This document shows positions 20,464 to 33,200 of a stretch of 64,000 nt of DNA, piece after piece. This DNA is from Massariosphaeria phaeospora (taxonomy: Eukaryota; Ascomycota; Dothideomycetes; Pleosporales). The notes under the pieces are model-generated. The model had not been told where the DNA came from, made no database searches, and was given only the letters and a program-made list of their open reading frames with translations. The stretch lies in assembly GCA_011032825.1 (NCBI GenBank), contig JAADJZ010000025.1:248001-312000 (forward strand). The letters run 5' to 3'. Position numbers and translations under genes: made by a program. Numbering within the stretch: the stretch's first letter is position 1; every line of letters starts with the position of its first letter.

Positions 20464-23400
20464 GGTGATCCGCGGTGACGATGTGTTTCGGGTCAAGGTG
20501 GATGCGTGTCTTAAAGCAATAGTCGAGCGTAGTGAAGGACGTGGGTCGGCAGTGTCGAGGCCAAAAGGCAGCTAGCAATATCAGATGTCGACGGCGCCGT
20601 TCAGTATAATTAAGCCGTGCGAGGCGGAACAGAGGGGCAACCAGGCGGTGGACCGGTCTGTATAAGCGTGTAAGCTGAGTCCGAAGGCTGTACGTTGGTG
20701 GCTGTTCGGCTCGACGAGGTTGAAACAGATAGGCGGCGACGAATTAAGAAAAGACGCAGAGGCAATTCCGACCGGCGGAAGACAAGGCTGGGCAGTTGCA
20801 GAAGAACGGAAGTGCAAGGAGGTCCGGAAGGGAGCGAGGACGTGTCGAGGTGGCGCTGCCAGAAAGGGTAGGTTGAAGGGCAGTGCCGGACTGGGGGACG
20901 TGACAGGCGGGCGGGGTGCGGACTTGGCGGGCACAGCCGGAGCGAAGGGGAGGGGAGGGAAGAAGTAAAAGGGAGAATTAAACAAGGAGACTTGCACTGA
21001 CCGAGAACAGCTGTTGTCGCGGCGAAGCGTGATACTTATTCTGCGGACCCTTGGGCGGGCTGCACAGCGATGCTACTTTTGGCGGAGAGTGTTTCTCAGT
21101 CGGCGGCAGGCCGCGGGCCAATCAGGCGGGCGGGCTCCCCTGGCGCTGGGCGGCGAGCAGCGACGAGCGCGGCAGCACAAACAACGGCGGGGCGGTTGAC
21201 TGGCTGTCTCGGATTGCCTGCGCGCGGTGCGAGGGGCCCGCGATGTTTCAAGAGCGCAAGCCGTCGACGTGTTTGGCACTGCAGGGTGCGGCCGCTATTT
21301 CAGCACTCGGAGCCTGTCAGCCAATGTGTCCAGTCCTGGGCCGGGGGTGTTTCGAGGGCGGTCGCGATCGTTTTAGAACATGCCGCGCGCTGCAAGGTGG
21401 GAGAGAGAGAGAGGTGTTTGGCGGTGTTGCGGAGGCGGTTTGCTGGCAGTGGGCAGCGGCAGCTTGATATGGTGCTGGCCGCTGGACTGGTGGCTGGCGC
21501 CGTCGCGGTCGAGTCACGGCTGCGTGGTCACACTGGGGGAGCAATATGAGGCGGTGAGGTGGTGCGCCGGACAGTGAAAGCCTGGATGCCTGTAGGTGGT
21601 AGTAGTTGCTCGGATGAATGGTAGCTGGCCACGACACAGCGACGACACGGCAGCCATCCATACTTGTATATCACCAGCTCGCATCTGCTGCCAGTGCCAG
21701 CGTGCCCAGCACTATGGCTCTGCTAGGCCGGACTCCGCCAGCATGACAGTGACGAGTGTTGCGCGGGAGTTGGGAGGCCACATCGCGAACTCGCCCGCCC
21801 ACCCCAGCCTCACCAGCATGCCGAGGTGCGAGTGCTCCGCGATGGGCCATGGGGAGAGGTGGCCAGGGTGGCGGATCCGCCGGTTCGGGCAGGACGAAGC
21901 GTCTCTGCGGTCCCTTCGCCATGGCGGACGCGCATGTGCGACGACGACGAGCTGACTTCGATCTCGAGGCTGGTCGGAGAATGGCCGGATGGGGGCAGCC
22001 CTGGCGGTCGCTGTGGCTGTGGCTGCTGGCTGTGGCGGTGCGCCCTCCCGCCAGCGAATCATCTGCCGCCGTCGAGCGAGCCCCTCAACACCACCACCTC
22101 CCCGGCTCTCGCCCACTCCACGCATCGCGACGCCACGCCGCATCTGTTTAGGCTGCGATCGCCAGCCGGGGGCACGCCGCGCCATCATTGGCGAGCTGTC
22201 ACGCAAACAACTGCCCTCCGTTTCGACGCCCCGCGACATCTGCCAGATGACCAGCCCTGTATGGCCGCCGGCTCGAATGACCACACCAGCCGATGCCGCC
22301 ACCCTCAGCTGCCTTCCAGATGGCTTCCAGACGACAGCATGAACCAGCATAGACATGGCCGCGCGACCAGACGCGTCCATCGCTCAAATGTCGGCCGCCG
22401 CCCAATGGCCAGCCAGAAGCATCCGGTTTCTGCTGGTCTTCATCAAGCGCGCCGCTGCACCGCCTCCCCAGACCCCGCCAATCCGGCTGGCGAGATGCCA
22501 GACTGCCTTTGATGGGTGGCAACGAGGGGTTGCATCCAAGACACTGGCAAACACTATCGCATGCCATGCGTGCTTGTCTGTCAGAACTTAGAAGACAACC
22601 AAAGCGTGGAAACTCGACCCGACGAGATGCTGTCTCGGAATCGCCGCCGCTGCTGCTTCCTACCGCTGGACAATGCAATGCCGTGGGCGCCAAACGTGGG
22701 GTTAGTCTCGTCCCAGCTGCCTCTTCGCTCCCGGATCCGCACCTCCGCCGTGCCACGAATCCCACGATCCATCTGGCCTTCGGTACTCGACATTCAAAGG
22801 AGGCATTGAAGCGAAGCGCTGGCTTGCGGCTCTGTGCTTTCGTAATTCCGGCGTGGTCGTGCGGCGCGGCTCGCACGGTTGCCAGAGCCTCGATTTAGAT
22901 TGCCGCCCACCAAGCGCTTGTGTTCCCTCCAGAAATGCTTCATCTCGGCCCTCTTCGAGCTTGCAGTCTGTCAAACTCTACGGCATACTCTACCTGGTGT
23001 TAATGCAAATCCTGCTGCTGCTTTCTTCCTTGTAATCGATTTCCCAGGTCAGCGCCTCGCGGTTTCGTCTTCACGCAGCCACGATCATGACGAAGCAGTG
23101 CAGTGTGGCGAGTTGAATTTTACCGCATTCATGGTTGATCAATTTATTTCTTCATGCGCCAGGGGTTCAATTTTTTTCTCTTTCTCCACCTCCAACGAGT
23201 TGCGATGTTTGCACTTCCAAGCGCGCCGTAGCGCTTCCACTTTCCGCTTGTTGGACCCAGTCCGCAACACTCACGGCGACCAACAGACGTGCAGCGACCA
23301 CATCTAGTTAGTATCGCTGACTTTACGTTCAATCAATCTGTTCAACTTCCAGAAGGCCTCTTGCGGCAGGGTCTCCGGAACTAAGGGATGTAACTATTTA

Positions 23401-26400
23401 ACTAGAGTACTATCTATTATATGGTATTTATCTTACATCTTGTAGAAATAAGTTGACGCTGTGTGTCTTTCTAGAACTATATTGCTACGTCTGATAATGT
23501 TTTGGAGGCGCGCGGATTTATCTCTTTAGTTCTAGAGATCCCGTTTTCGTAAGAGCAGGGCCAAGTGAGTGGTTTGCTGTGCCCTCCAACTGCTTGCAGC
23601 AAATGCACAACTCCTCCGGCGCGAGACGAACTGTGCTTAACCATGCGATGCAGATTCTACGGTTCCCAGACAACACCAACGGCCGCTAAGAGTTCTCAAA
23701 CAAGCATGTATTGCTTCAGGAGTGTTCATGAAACCCAAGAATTCTCCAACTGCATCCCCAACCAGAGCAGTGGAGCTCGCATTCCTATCGTCCTGATTCC
23801 TCGTCACCAACAGACACACTTACGAGAGTGATTCCCTGTTAAGAAAGATCGCCGCAACAATACCCTGTCTTGAACTCGCGGTGTCTCCGACCTCGGTAAT
23901 CGTGATGGCACGGATTCGCTGTCACTCTATTGATCCTTCAACGTCGATACCATTGTCAGGCTGACAATCCTCCGATGCTCCGCCCTGCGCGATTTCCATC
24001 CCTCGCACTTCAGTCCATACCCACGGGTGTTCTGATGCCCTACCCATTTTGCGGACGCCTTTGTGCGATATTGGACCGTCGGATCGTACTGTGGGCTCGG
24101 GATTGTAGGTTGGCCCGGTAGCGACCGCAGTACGATTGATAATGCCCGCTCCGGTCCGTTGTTGCTGCTGTGCGCTCTGCCGCAACGATGTGTATCTGTA
24201 CGCATCGCTCGGAGATTATATCTACCTTCGACGCCGCACTGCGCATCTCACAAATCTTGGGAAGAGCGGTAAAACCCGAACCTGGCGGCACCCCCACAAA
24301 ACACCACCTTAGATCAAACAGAAGATGCGGATCTCTCCACAGTCAGATCTACAGCCGAGAGGTAGCAGCGTTGTCTACATCCAGTCCTGTCAAACTGGCT
24401 TGGCAGATCGGTGTCGTGGAGTACATATAATCTATTCCGGGCTAGTATGCGGACTACGCGGCCAATCAGAACCATCGGTACTCGCTAAGGACACTTGACA
24501 TCACACTCGACCTACTCGACCGGCTTACTTTAAGATGAGGAACGTCTCAACAGCACGCCCGATGTCATGCAACGCCTTGGATATCCTCAGCCAGGTCGTA
24601 TAACGACCGAAATCGTCCCTGATGGCCCGAGAGGACGCAGACGTGTCTTTCACGGCCCCTCATCTACTGACCACTCAAGACCCTTTCCTGACTACCCACA
24701 TGCCGTTCCGATGGGTAGACCGATGTCCGCTCGCCAAAGTGCGGGGAACGCGATGATCCGTTCACTTGACTCTTTGGGGTTCCGGGATATGAGGATAACC
24801 GTTATATGCAAATCGGAACTGCCTCTTTGTCTCAACACCACACCGTTGACTTGCCGTATCTGGGGGATCCCTCGCTACCGCAGGAACCTTTTGGGCACGG
24901 ACTGGGCGTTCAGGACTTGCCAGGCTCCACTTAGGCCTCATTCAGTATGTGCTGCTTTGCATCCCACTCACTCGGGGAACCTCTCGCCATTCAGTACTTT
25001 CTGACCTTCCGCGGTATGGCAAGGCACTCCGGGCGCCCACGGATACTTCTTTCGTGCGAATGGGCTCGCTATACTCTCCGGAATGCTCACCCTGACAGTG
25101 TGATTTCATGCACCTGCACTACGAGACCGAATGGCCTTTAATTGCACCCCTTTTGGAAATATCTTCTACTCGACCAGCTGTATGTCGTAGCAAGACCGCT
25201 CTACTACTACTAAACCGAGTCCTTCAAACGGCTGCTAGTCTAAATACCATGTCGTCCGCACCTCTCTAACTGTGCTATCCGTAGACACCCCGTAGCAAGC
25301 CGCCACACCACTGCTTCATCTCCACCACTCTAGCCTGCCCAGGCGGGACAAGAAAGTAGTAGATACCGCACGCTCACCTCACCTCCCAATAACATAACTA
25401 CACAATCGAAAACGCCACCTGCTTTCCGAAACATATATGCACTCACATCAAGAGAACGCGGAGATAGACGTTTCACAACACCCCCCCGTTACCCGAGATT
25501 ACACATCAACAAGCTGGTGCGGGCCCTTTCATTACGGTGTTGTACAAGTTGCAGTCGGGAAGCCGCGGGTACTATTGTACACACAGTGTATGGTGCTGCT
25601 GTGTTCTTGGGAAGGTGAGGTGAGGTGGGGTCCACAGCTTGCTTACAGTGCTTATATTGTACTGTATGTAGTACTCATACAGGTCGGAGAACACGCACGC
25701 GGGTCTCGGTATGGCCCCAGTCCGATCGATTCCTCGGGAACGCTATAGTGATATTGGGTAAAGGGCAATGGGCAACGGGCGATCGGACATGCACCAGCTG
25801 GTAGTTCAACAACCTACAAGGTCGATCCACAACACTTCGTTGTCCTCATACGTACTCGTCGAGTAGAGGGGTTGCACAAGTTGAACAACAAGCCGACACG
25901 CGCGCCGAACCTTTGCATGTATAATACACACGGCGATAACCACACACCGTCCACACCTTACAATCAGCACCACAACACCTCACTTCCATCCCATACCGCC
26001 CACCGAACGAAGCCCCCAAAGCGTCTCATTTACATCTTCACCGACCCCGTACAGCCGCATCCAGTGTCAAGCAATTCAGTTCACTTCACTTCACTTCAAG
26101 CAACGCACACATCCCCGCATATCCGCGACGAAGCCAAGCGCTGAAATGCCGTTGCTGCCAAGCTTGTTTATGCTATGTCCTACAGAGCAGCTAGCCGCTG
26201 TATCTAGCATACTAGGAAATGTCTAATAGAAAGAGTGTGTCAGTATGTAATCTAATCGCGCAGGTGTTACTTACTCTAACGCCGAACTTCTCGCTGATGA
26301 ACGAACGTAGATCTAGATCTAGGCCCATCCATGCTCTTGACAGTATAGCATGTTCTAGCCACAGATAGACAATGTGTTTTTGTTCTTGCAAAGCCCTACT

Positions 26401-27293
26401 GTATCTCGCATACGAGGTAATGTCCAAGTAGGGTTACCGAGTTCACGCCGGCGTGTGGAAAGCTGCATCGTACCTATCTTTTCTTTGTACAGTTGAAATA
26501 AAAAGCTTTGCAGTTTACTTAACTTTACTAACTTAACTACTTATTCAAATTGATTCTAGTAGCTATTACTTCTAGAATACTTATATAGTTAACTAGCACG
26601 CTATTCAAACATAATATATACTAGGGCTAGCTATAGAAAGAAAAAGAAAAAAGGCTGCTTAACTCATACCTGTATGCAATGAACGCACTAACTAGTATTT
26701 ATCACACATACGTACAAGGTAGTGTTGAGCAGAAAACGAGAACTCTACACAAATTATTACTCTTCTAACTGTCTCTTCTAGTACGCGAAAGAAAAGCTAT
26801 TACTTACTTCTCGCTTTGTTCTCGCCGTACATTTTTCATAGTGATAATCTAATCCAACACCACTCAGCCAATACATTATTATTATTATCTTCCTCTAGTA
26901 CAAGTAATCAGTCAATCAAATCTTTTTGCCCCTACCGAACACTCAATAATTCAAAAGCGCGAAATACGTCCGTGTTGTATCGTCTTCTGAATGCACTTCG
27001 AAAGCACACATGTGGATGGATGGATAGTAATTAATACATGGCAGAAGATGGATCGTTTATACTTCGCAGGACATATATATACTCGTTACACATCCATCAT
27101 CATCAAACACTATCTCACCAGTCAAGAAAGAAAAAGAACAAACAGAAGCAAACACGACATAAAACCACCGCGCAATATAAAAATACCGCAGTTAAAAAAG
27201 CCATGGAAAGGAACAATCTAAACCAAAAGCCATCGCTATGCCATATCGTACCCATACCCATTCCACTCACTCACAGCGTCGACCCCCCAAACA
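20464..27293. other. 6.8-kb region without a supportable gene
   Basis: From 20464 to about 22900 the DNA is G/C-rich and open in several frames on both strands at once, the longest being 22199-22876 (-) and 21826-22512 (+). None has protein-like composition or splice-supported continuity. The proximal part is probably the cyclin promoter and leader. From 23300 on it is more A/T-rich. Open frames at 23565-23831, 24567-25004 (145 codons) and 25437-25748 remain unconvincing. Two R1-like pieces lie at 26170-26222 and 26333-26424, and 26460-27290 is A/T-rich, containing the VPS13 3' flank. Confidence 0.5.
26170..26424 (+). repeat. R1 dispersed repeat, copy D plus a partial copy
   Basis: The fuller copy is 26333-26424 (gctcttgacagtatagc ... 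agccctactgtatctcgcatacgaggtaatg). A partial copy at 26170-26222 retains the end (gctgtatctagcatactaggaaatgtc), so two R1 ends sit about 200 bp apart in the same orientation. Confidence 0.65.
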
Positions 27294-30200
27294 TCAACCC
27301 TTCGCATTCCACCGATCATTATACGCATTAACCGCCACCGCCACCTGCCGATAAAACCAATTCCTGCTCCCCTCATCCGCAACCGGCACAAACGGGCCAT
27401 TCGTGCCGCCCTTAAGCGTAATGCTCATGCCGGTGCGCTCTTTACTAATCGTCTGGACGTCTTTCAGCGGGACATGCCACTCCGTTTGCAGGCGCTTAGC
27501 GCGCACGAGCATGATGCCGTTGTACGTGAGCATGACGAGCATGTCCTTGCCCTGCAGCTCCAGGTGCGCGAGGTAGTCCTCCGAGAAATACTTGCCGTTG
27601 TCGAGCGTCTTGAGCCAGAACTGGCCGAGGGCTTCGCGCTGCGAGTACGAGCGCACGATGCCGTCTTGGCCGATGAAGCGCGTGAGGCGCACGCGGTCGA
27701 GGCCGTCTTGGTCGAAGACGGTCGTCGTGTTGCGCACGCCTTCGGCCATGTTGGAGGCGAGGTCGAAGGCGCCGATGGCTGCTTTGGTGGGCACGCCGAG
27801 GAGTCCCTTTCCGACGCCTTTGACGAACCCGAGGGCACCCTCCTTCTCTGCGCCCTGGATGGGATGCCGGGCAAGGCCACCGAGACCACTGGCAAGACTG
27901 TTGGCGAAAGCATTGCCGCCGGCTGTGATACCGTAAAGAGCATGCTTGGGCCTGTTGCGTGATCGAGTGTTGCGTCGCTGATCTTGGAATTCTTTGTCGA
28001 GAGTAGCGACGGAGAGACCCTTGGACATGCTGCCGGTGAACTTGGCCATGCTGTCCGAGAACCCGAAAACGGACTTCTTTACGAAACTGGATGCTCCCTT
28101 TGCAATGCCGATGCCCAGTTCCTCTGGACGATCAGACTTGACAAGACCTTGGTATGGCTCGTAGAAGATGTCGGCGACACCAGAACTGACGTTTGTGAAG
28201 AGACCGACGGGGTTTCCGAGAAAGTCCGCAGACCCGATTACGACATGCACTTGCCGAAGCGACTCTTGTACGTAGTGATTCTTGATGTTGTTCATCAAGG
28301 CGTCGGTCGATACCCGAACATTCTCAAGCATGAGGGCATTGTAGCGCACAGGTGCATCGTTGACGTTACCGATAGACATAGTCAACACGTTTACTGCGAA
28401 CATCAACGGGTTCGACGAGGTCATCGTGTCCTCGGCGTTGATACGTTCGGTTCGAACGAATGAGAGATCGATCTGCATTGGCTGCAGGTGAAGAAGCTCA
28501 AAGTAGACGTCCTGGCCAGACTGTTCCTGGTGCGGTTCGGGGATGTCAAGGGATTCGTCGGCCAGCTTGCCCTCCTTCTCTTCTGACCAGGATGCACCAG
28601 GTATCTTAGCGAAGTCGAGCATGGCGAAAATGAAGTCTTCGTCAATCTCCAATGTCATCTGCTGGAGGAGCACAGTGAAGTACTTGATGTATAGCACACC
28701 ATAAGAATCGTCCTTGACGCGGGTGATGCTCGTTTGGAAGATTGGGTGAGCCTCCATCTCTTTGCCCGTCTTTGGAACAACACTAGGGTAAAAGATGATT
28801 GGGAAGATACCGCCGTAGAGCTGGTTGTCGATCTGAATCCATTTGACAGTCAAGTTGACCATCTGGTACAGCGCCGAGTCGGAGTATTTGAGCTCAATGT
28901 CTCGTAGGGTGACATAGACCAGTTCGCGCAACTGACGATTAACAAGCGAGATACCGATACCGGCCAGTCGCAATGTTGCCTTGAAAGTCACATCGGTATC
29001 CACATCCTTTACTTCGAAGCCGCCCATGGTGGAAGATGAAGCCGATCCTGATTTCTGCTTGTACACACTCTTCGATGCTTTGAAGTTTGAAACCTCAAGC
29101 GTCTGGGTCGGGCCGCTCGCAACAACGTTTAGATCGATGATCTTTTGGCGGGTTTGGCCCTGGGCAGGCGGTAACTTCAATGGGATCAGATTACCAATCT
29201 CTGCAAGCTTGACGTGCCTTTCCCTGCCGTTGGCGCTGAGGACGATCTCTTTATTCTTTGCGGCTGGGAAGTCCCAAGCGTACGGCATGATGCTTCGGGG
29301 CGGTAGCCGGTACCGAATAGGCCGGAATCCAGTGCCTCTATCATCCTCGTCCTCATCAAGGTTGGGATTGGCTTGCCAATAGAGGAATTCCTGATCGCTC
29401 ATATTCTTGAAGGAGAATGGCCAATGCTTCGTCTCGACGCTCACGTGGAGGAAGATGGTGGCTTGCTCCATCAGAATGTCAACCCGGATGAGCTTCTGAC
29501 GCTGACCAGCTTTAGACAGCTTGACATGGACATTCCCCACGTTGGAGATGTTGAACGGAGAAGACCATTGGTTGTTGACGCCAGGGTAGCAGAGAGACAG
29601 CTGTGGGCTCGATCCCTGCCGAAGCCATCGCAGAGGAAGCAGTTCTCCATCTTTAAGCGACATCCAGTCCGAGGAACCAGGCTCGCGGATGTTCAAATCC
29701 TCTTTGACCTTGTTCTTGATGATGAACCGCGGAGCAACAGTGACCACCTTTGTCAAGTTGTACTTTCCTTCTCCTTCGGCAACCGTCACGCCGATATGCA
29801 TATCCGATCGAGCTTGAGTGGATGGGAGGGTGACAGTGTATGTGCTTCCGATTGCGTCGAAGCTCTGCGGTTTGCTCCAACTCGAGTCTCCCACCTTGAT
29901 GAGCGCACGGTTCTTCTTGTCCTCCGTAGGGAAGGAGAACATGAAAGGCATCGGCTTGTGCGAATCGTTGTCGGCGTTGGCGAAAACGCCCTGGCCGGCA
30001 GCTCCTCGTGTTTGGCCCATGAACTGCTTGCCCCGTACGTCGAGTTCCAGACCAGTCTTATTGAGAATGACATAAGGACTAAAGATTGTAACCCTAAAGG
30101 ACCCGCCACCGTCGGGGTAGTTGCTGATAATGTTAGCATAGTGACCGCGATGACAGAGATTATCGACACTTACTAGAAGTGCATATTGAGATGTAGGGTC

Positions 30201-33200
30201 AGATCATTATCATCTTTGATCTCCAACGATTTCTCCCTTCGAAAGCTTTCCCGATCAGTTGAGTTGATGATGCCGAATTTGCTGGGCTTGAAAGGCGTGT
30301 CCTGCATGTCCACCCGAAGAAGTAGAAGATGTGAAAGCTCCACAACATGCACTGGACTCACACCACCTTTCCGCAGGAAGTTCGTCCAGTCCTTCTTTGT
30401 GTTGTTGTCGTAGATCCTGTACTTGAAGTCAAAAGGCAGCAAATTTTGTACCTCAACTGGCGCTTGGAGACGGAGACGCATGTACGGGTATACGCCCGTA
30501 AGAGGGTCTTTCTTGTCGTACGCCGCGTGCAACTGAAAGTAGAACGGAGGAGACTGATCATCTTGCTCTCCTTCACAAGTGATTGTCCTAGTAGGTCGCT
30601 TCAGGAGATCCTTCCAGTGTAGTCGCTCGTTTGACCAAGTGTAGCCAAACCCTTGGTCAGGCCGGACGACGATTGAATGCAAGAAAGCTGCACCGACTGG
30701 CGCGGGCCTTGCATCACCAGGTGCCACCTTTTCAATTTTTAGAAGATGACCTTCCTCGGGACTGTAGATGCCTAGCTCGATAGGGATCTGTGTATTGTTC
30801 TCTAGGAGCAGTGGCGATCTAAACGTGATGTACTTCACGTTGTCGGCAGCGAGCTTGACATCCACGAGTATTCGATGCTGCACGCGATCTTGCGTTGGCT
30901 TCAAGTTGTAGAGGAATTCTCCTTCGCGGTGCACGGGTATCCGAGGAAGAGTGTCGAAACCACTTCCCTCCAATCGGATGCCAAGAACTCCGGTGGCACC
31001 TTCCGTGGATAAGCTCTCTCTCGTCGCTGAAGGGTCCTCAAAACGCCACGGTTGCTCGTCGCCATCTTCGAGCTTGGCTGAGTATCCTTCTTCGACGTCC
31101 TTTCCTTCCGCCCATACATCGAGATTGAAACCAGTGTAGTTACGAATCTTGTAGGGAGCGTCGTTGCCTCGGGGTTTAGACAAGATGTCTTCGTCGGTGG
31201 TAAGGAAGTCGAACGATTTCGATCCCAAAGCGATGGTAGCCGCTGTCACGGTAAGCTCCATGGACTTGCGCGAGTACAACTCCAAAGACAGCTTGTCTGG
31301 ATTCTGGTCTTTCGACATGTGAAAACCGAGCTGCCATGGTTCGATGAACGGTTCCCATGCAGATTTAGAGAAGTTGTAGACGTTGAGTAAAGTGTCGAGC
31401 GAAGTATCGACTGTCATGGCACCTGACCAGTCGCGCACATCAATACCGAAGCTCTTGACTCGCCAATCTAGCATTGGCATTTCATGGACATCCCCGATTA
31501 GGACAACACGAATGCCCTCGAGGCTCACATGCATTTCCTCCCGTCTGAGGACGGCAGAGCTAGCCCTGGCCGGTTGAGGCGGTGCACCATGTTGGCTTGT
31601 TCGCTTGGTGGTAGCCACAGATTTTGCTGGGTGCTTCGAGGATGCAGGTCTACCTACGGTAGATTTAGGCTTCTTGGATGGAGTGCCCTTCTTAATCGTC
31701 TGTGGCTCGTCGCTAGTGATCTTATCGGTATCCCCAGCAGACATGGCAGATGCCCGATTCACAATCTGCATCGCCAATAAGATATCTCGCAGGGATAGTC
31801 GGAGCACAAGTGGCTCAATGTCGACAGTGATGCTAGTCAAAGATGACTTTGTGCCTTGATTTCGGATATCCAGAGCAGTCTGTATGCTGAAATCATCGAG
31901 AATGCGTAACCGGCTGGTCTCAAATTTATCCATGCGACAGAGGAACATGCCGACCTTATCCACCTGTAGAGTCATAGCTTGCTGCTTTGAGACGAGAACC
32001 TGCTTTGTACCAAGTACAATGGCCTCTGAACTCGACATTGTAGGATTGGCAATGAGTACGACTTGCGCGTCTACGAGATTGAGGCGGAAAGAAATGTTCA
32101 TCCCTCCCTCTGACGGTTCGGGTGCTGCGGGCTTTTCTGGTTGGCCAGATCCATCAGGAGATAGGATATCCGATTCGCTCTCCACTTCGTCATCTTCAGC
32201 TTCTTCCTCGATAGCGAGTGGCTCGTCCGTAGCAAGGCCAGCATTGACGAAAGCTTGCACTGCGAACAAGTAGTCTAGAGCTAGAATGATCCTTGGACTG
32301 TCAACCGTCAACAGCGCGATCAGATGCTTATCTTGACCACCAGAGATCGAGACGCTCGCCATAAACTGCTGCTTGACATCGTTGTTGATGAGGGACATGA
32401 TCTTCCGGAATTTGTTCGTTCCCTGCGTGCGGCTATCCCTGATTGTGAATGACTGTACCACAAGCTCTGCCTCTAGTGATCCATCACTGATCATCCGAAG
32501 CTTAACATTGGTCTCATTAAGTGAGAATTTCGACAAACTCGCTGCCTCGATATCACCGATAGGCTCGCTGTCTTTCGACTTGACAAGTTCTAGGCCGATT
32601 GTGCCAACTTTGAAGATAAAGTCAAGCTTTGTCCACTTGTTGTCGTTAGTCTGGAGTTCTGGACCTTGACTAGACACTATATCTTGTGGTGCTTCCTGAG
32701 CTGGGGGTTCCTTATCAGTGAGCTTTCGCGCCGGCTCAGTCGTGGAGTCTGGCAACTCTTGTTGGACATCCTCTTCGAGTTCTTCGTCCGGCTCAGTGGC
32801 AAAGGCGGCGGGAATGGACCGCGATAGTTCTAGTGCGAACTTCATCTGCTGAGGAGTGAGTCGTAGGTTCATGTCCGACATTGAACCTTCGATCTCAAGG
32901 TCAGGCCTCTGTCGCCCCGCCTTGTGCTCGACCATAGTGAGATTGAAATCCAGGTCCACTTTGTCGATGAGTTGGAGTTCCTCTGATCGGTCCTCGCCAT
33001 AATGAAGGTTAGAGGTGAGCTTGACATGCCTTATGCCAGCGGATAATTTATTCGCAACATCCGAGTCCTCAGAATCGTCCAAGGGCACGAAAGTGTTTTT
33101 GGCATATATTTCTCCGAGATTCGCCGTAAGAGTGTCCCTCTTTGGCTTGTCCGAAATGACCATCCTCGGGAAGACAACGATGGGGGTGCTGATGACGATG

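Noticed and set aside
21826..22876. Overlapping open frames of about 225 codons on both strands
   Set aside because: G/C-rich DNA lacks stops by chance; no motif, no intron logic, and both strands are open together.
24567..25004. 145-codon open frame
   Set aside because: No recognisable domain, signal peptide or splice support; possible but not supportable.
25798..25840. tRNA-like T-arm wording (aaggtcgatcc)
   Set aside because: No matching acceptor stem, D-arm or A-box at the right distance. No tRNA was found anywhere in the window.
29373..30176. 267-codon open frame opposite VPS13
   Set aside because: Antisense shadow of the VPS13 coding sequence, crossing its intron.
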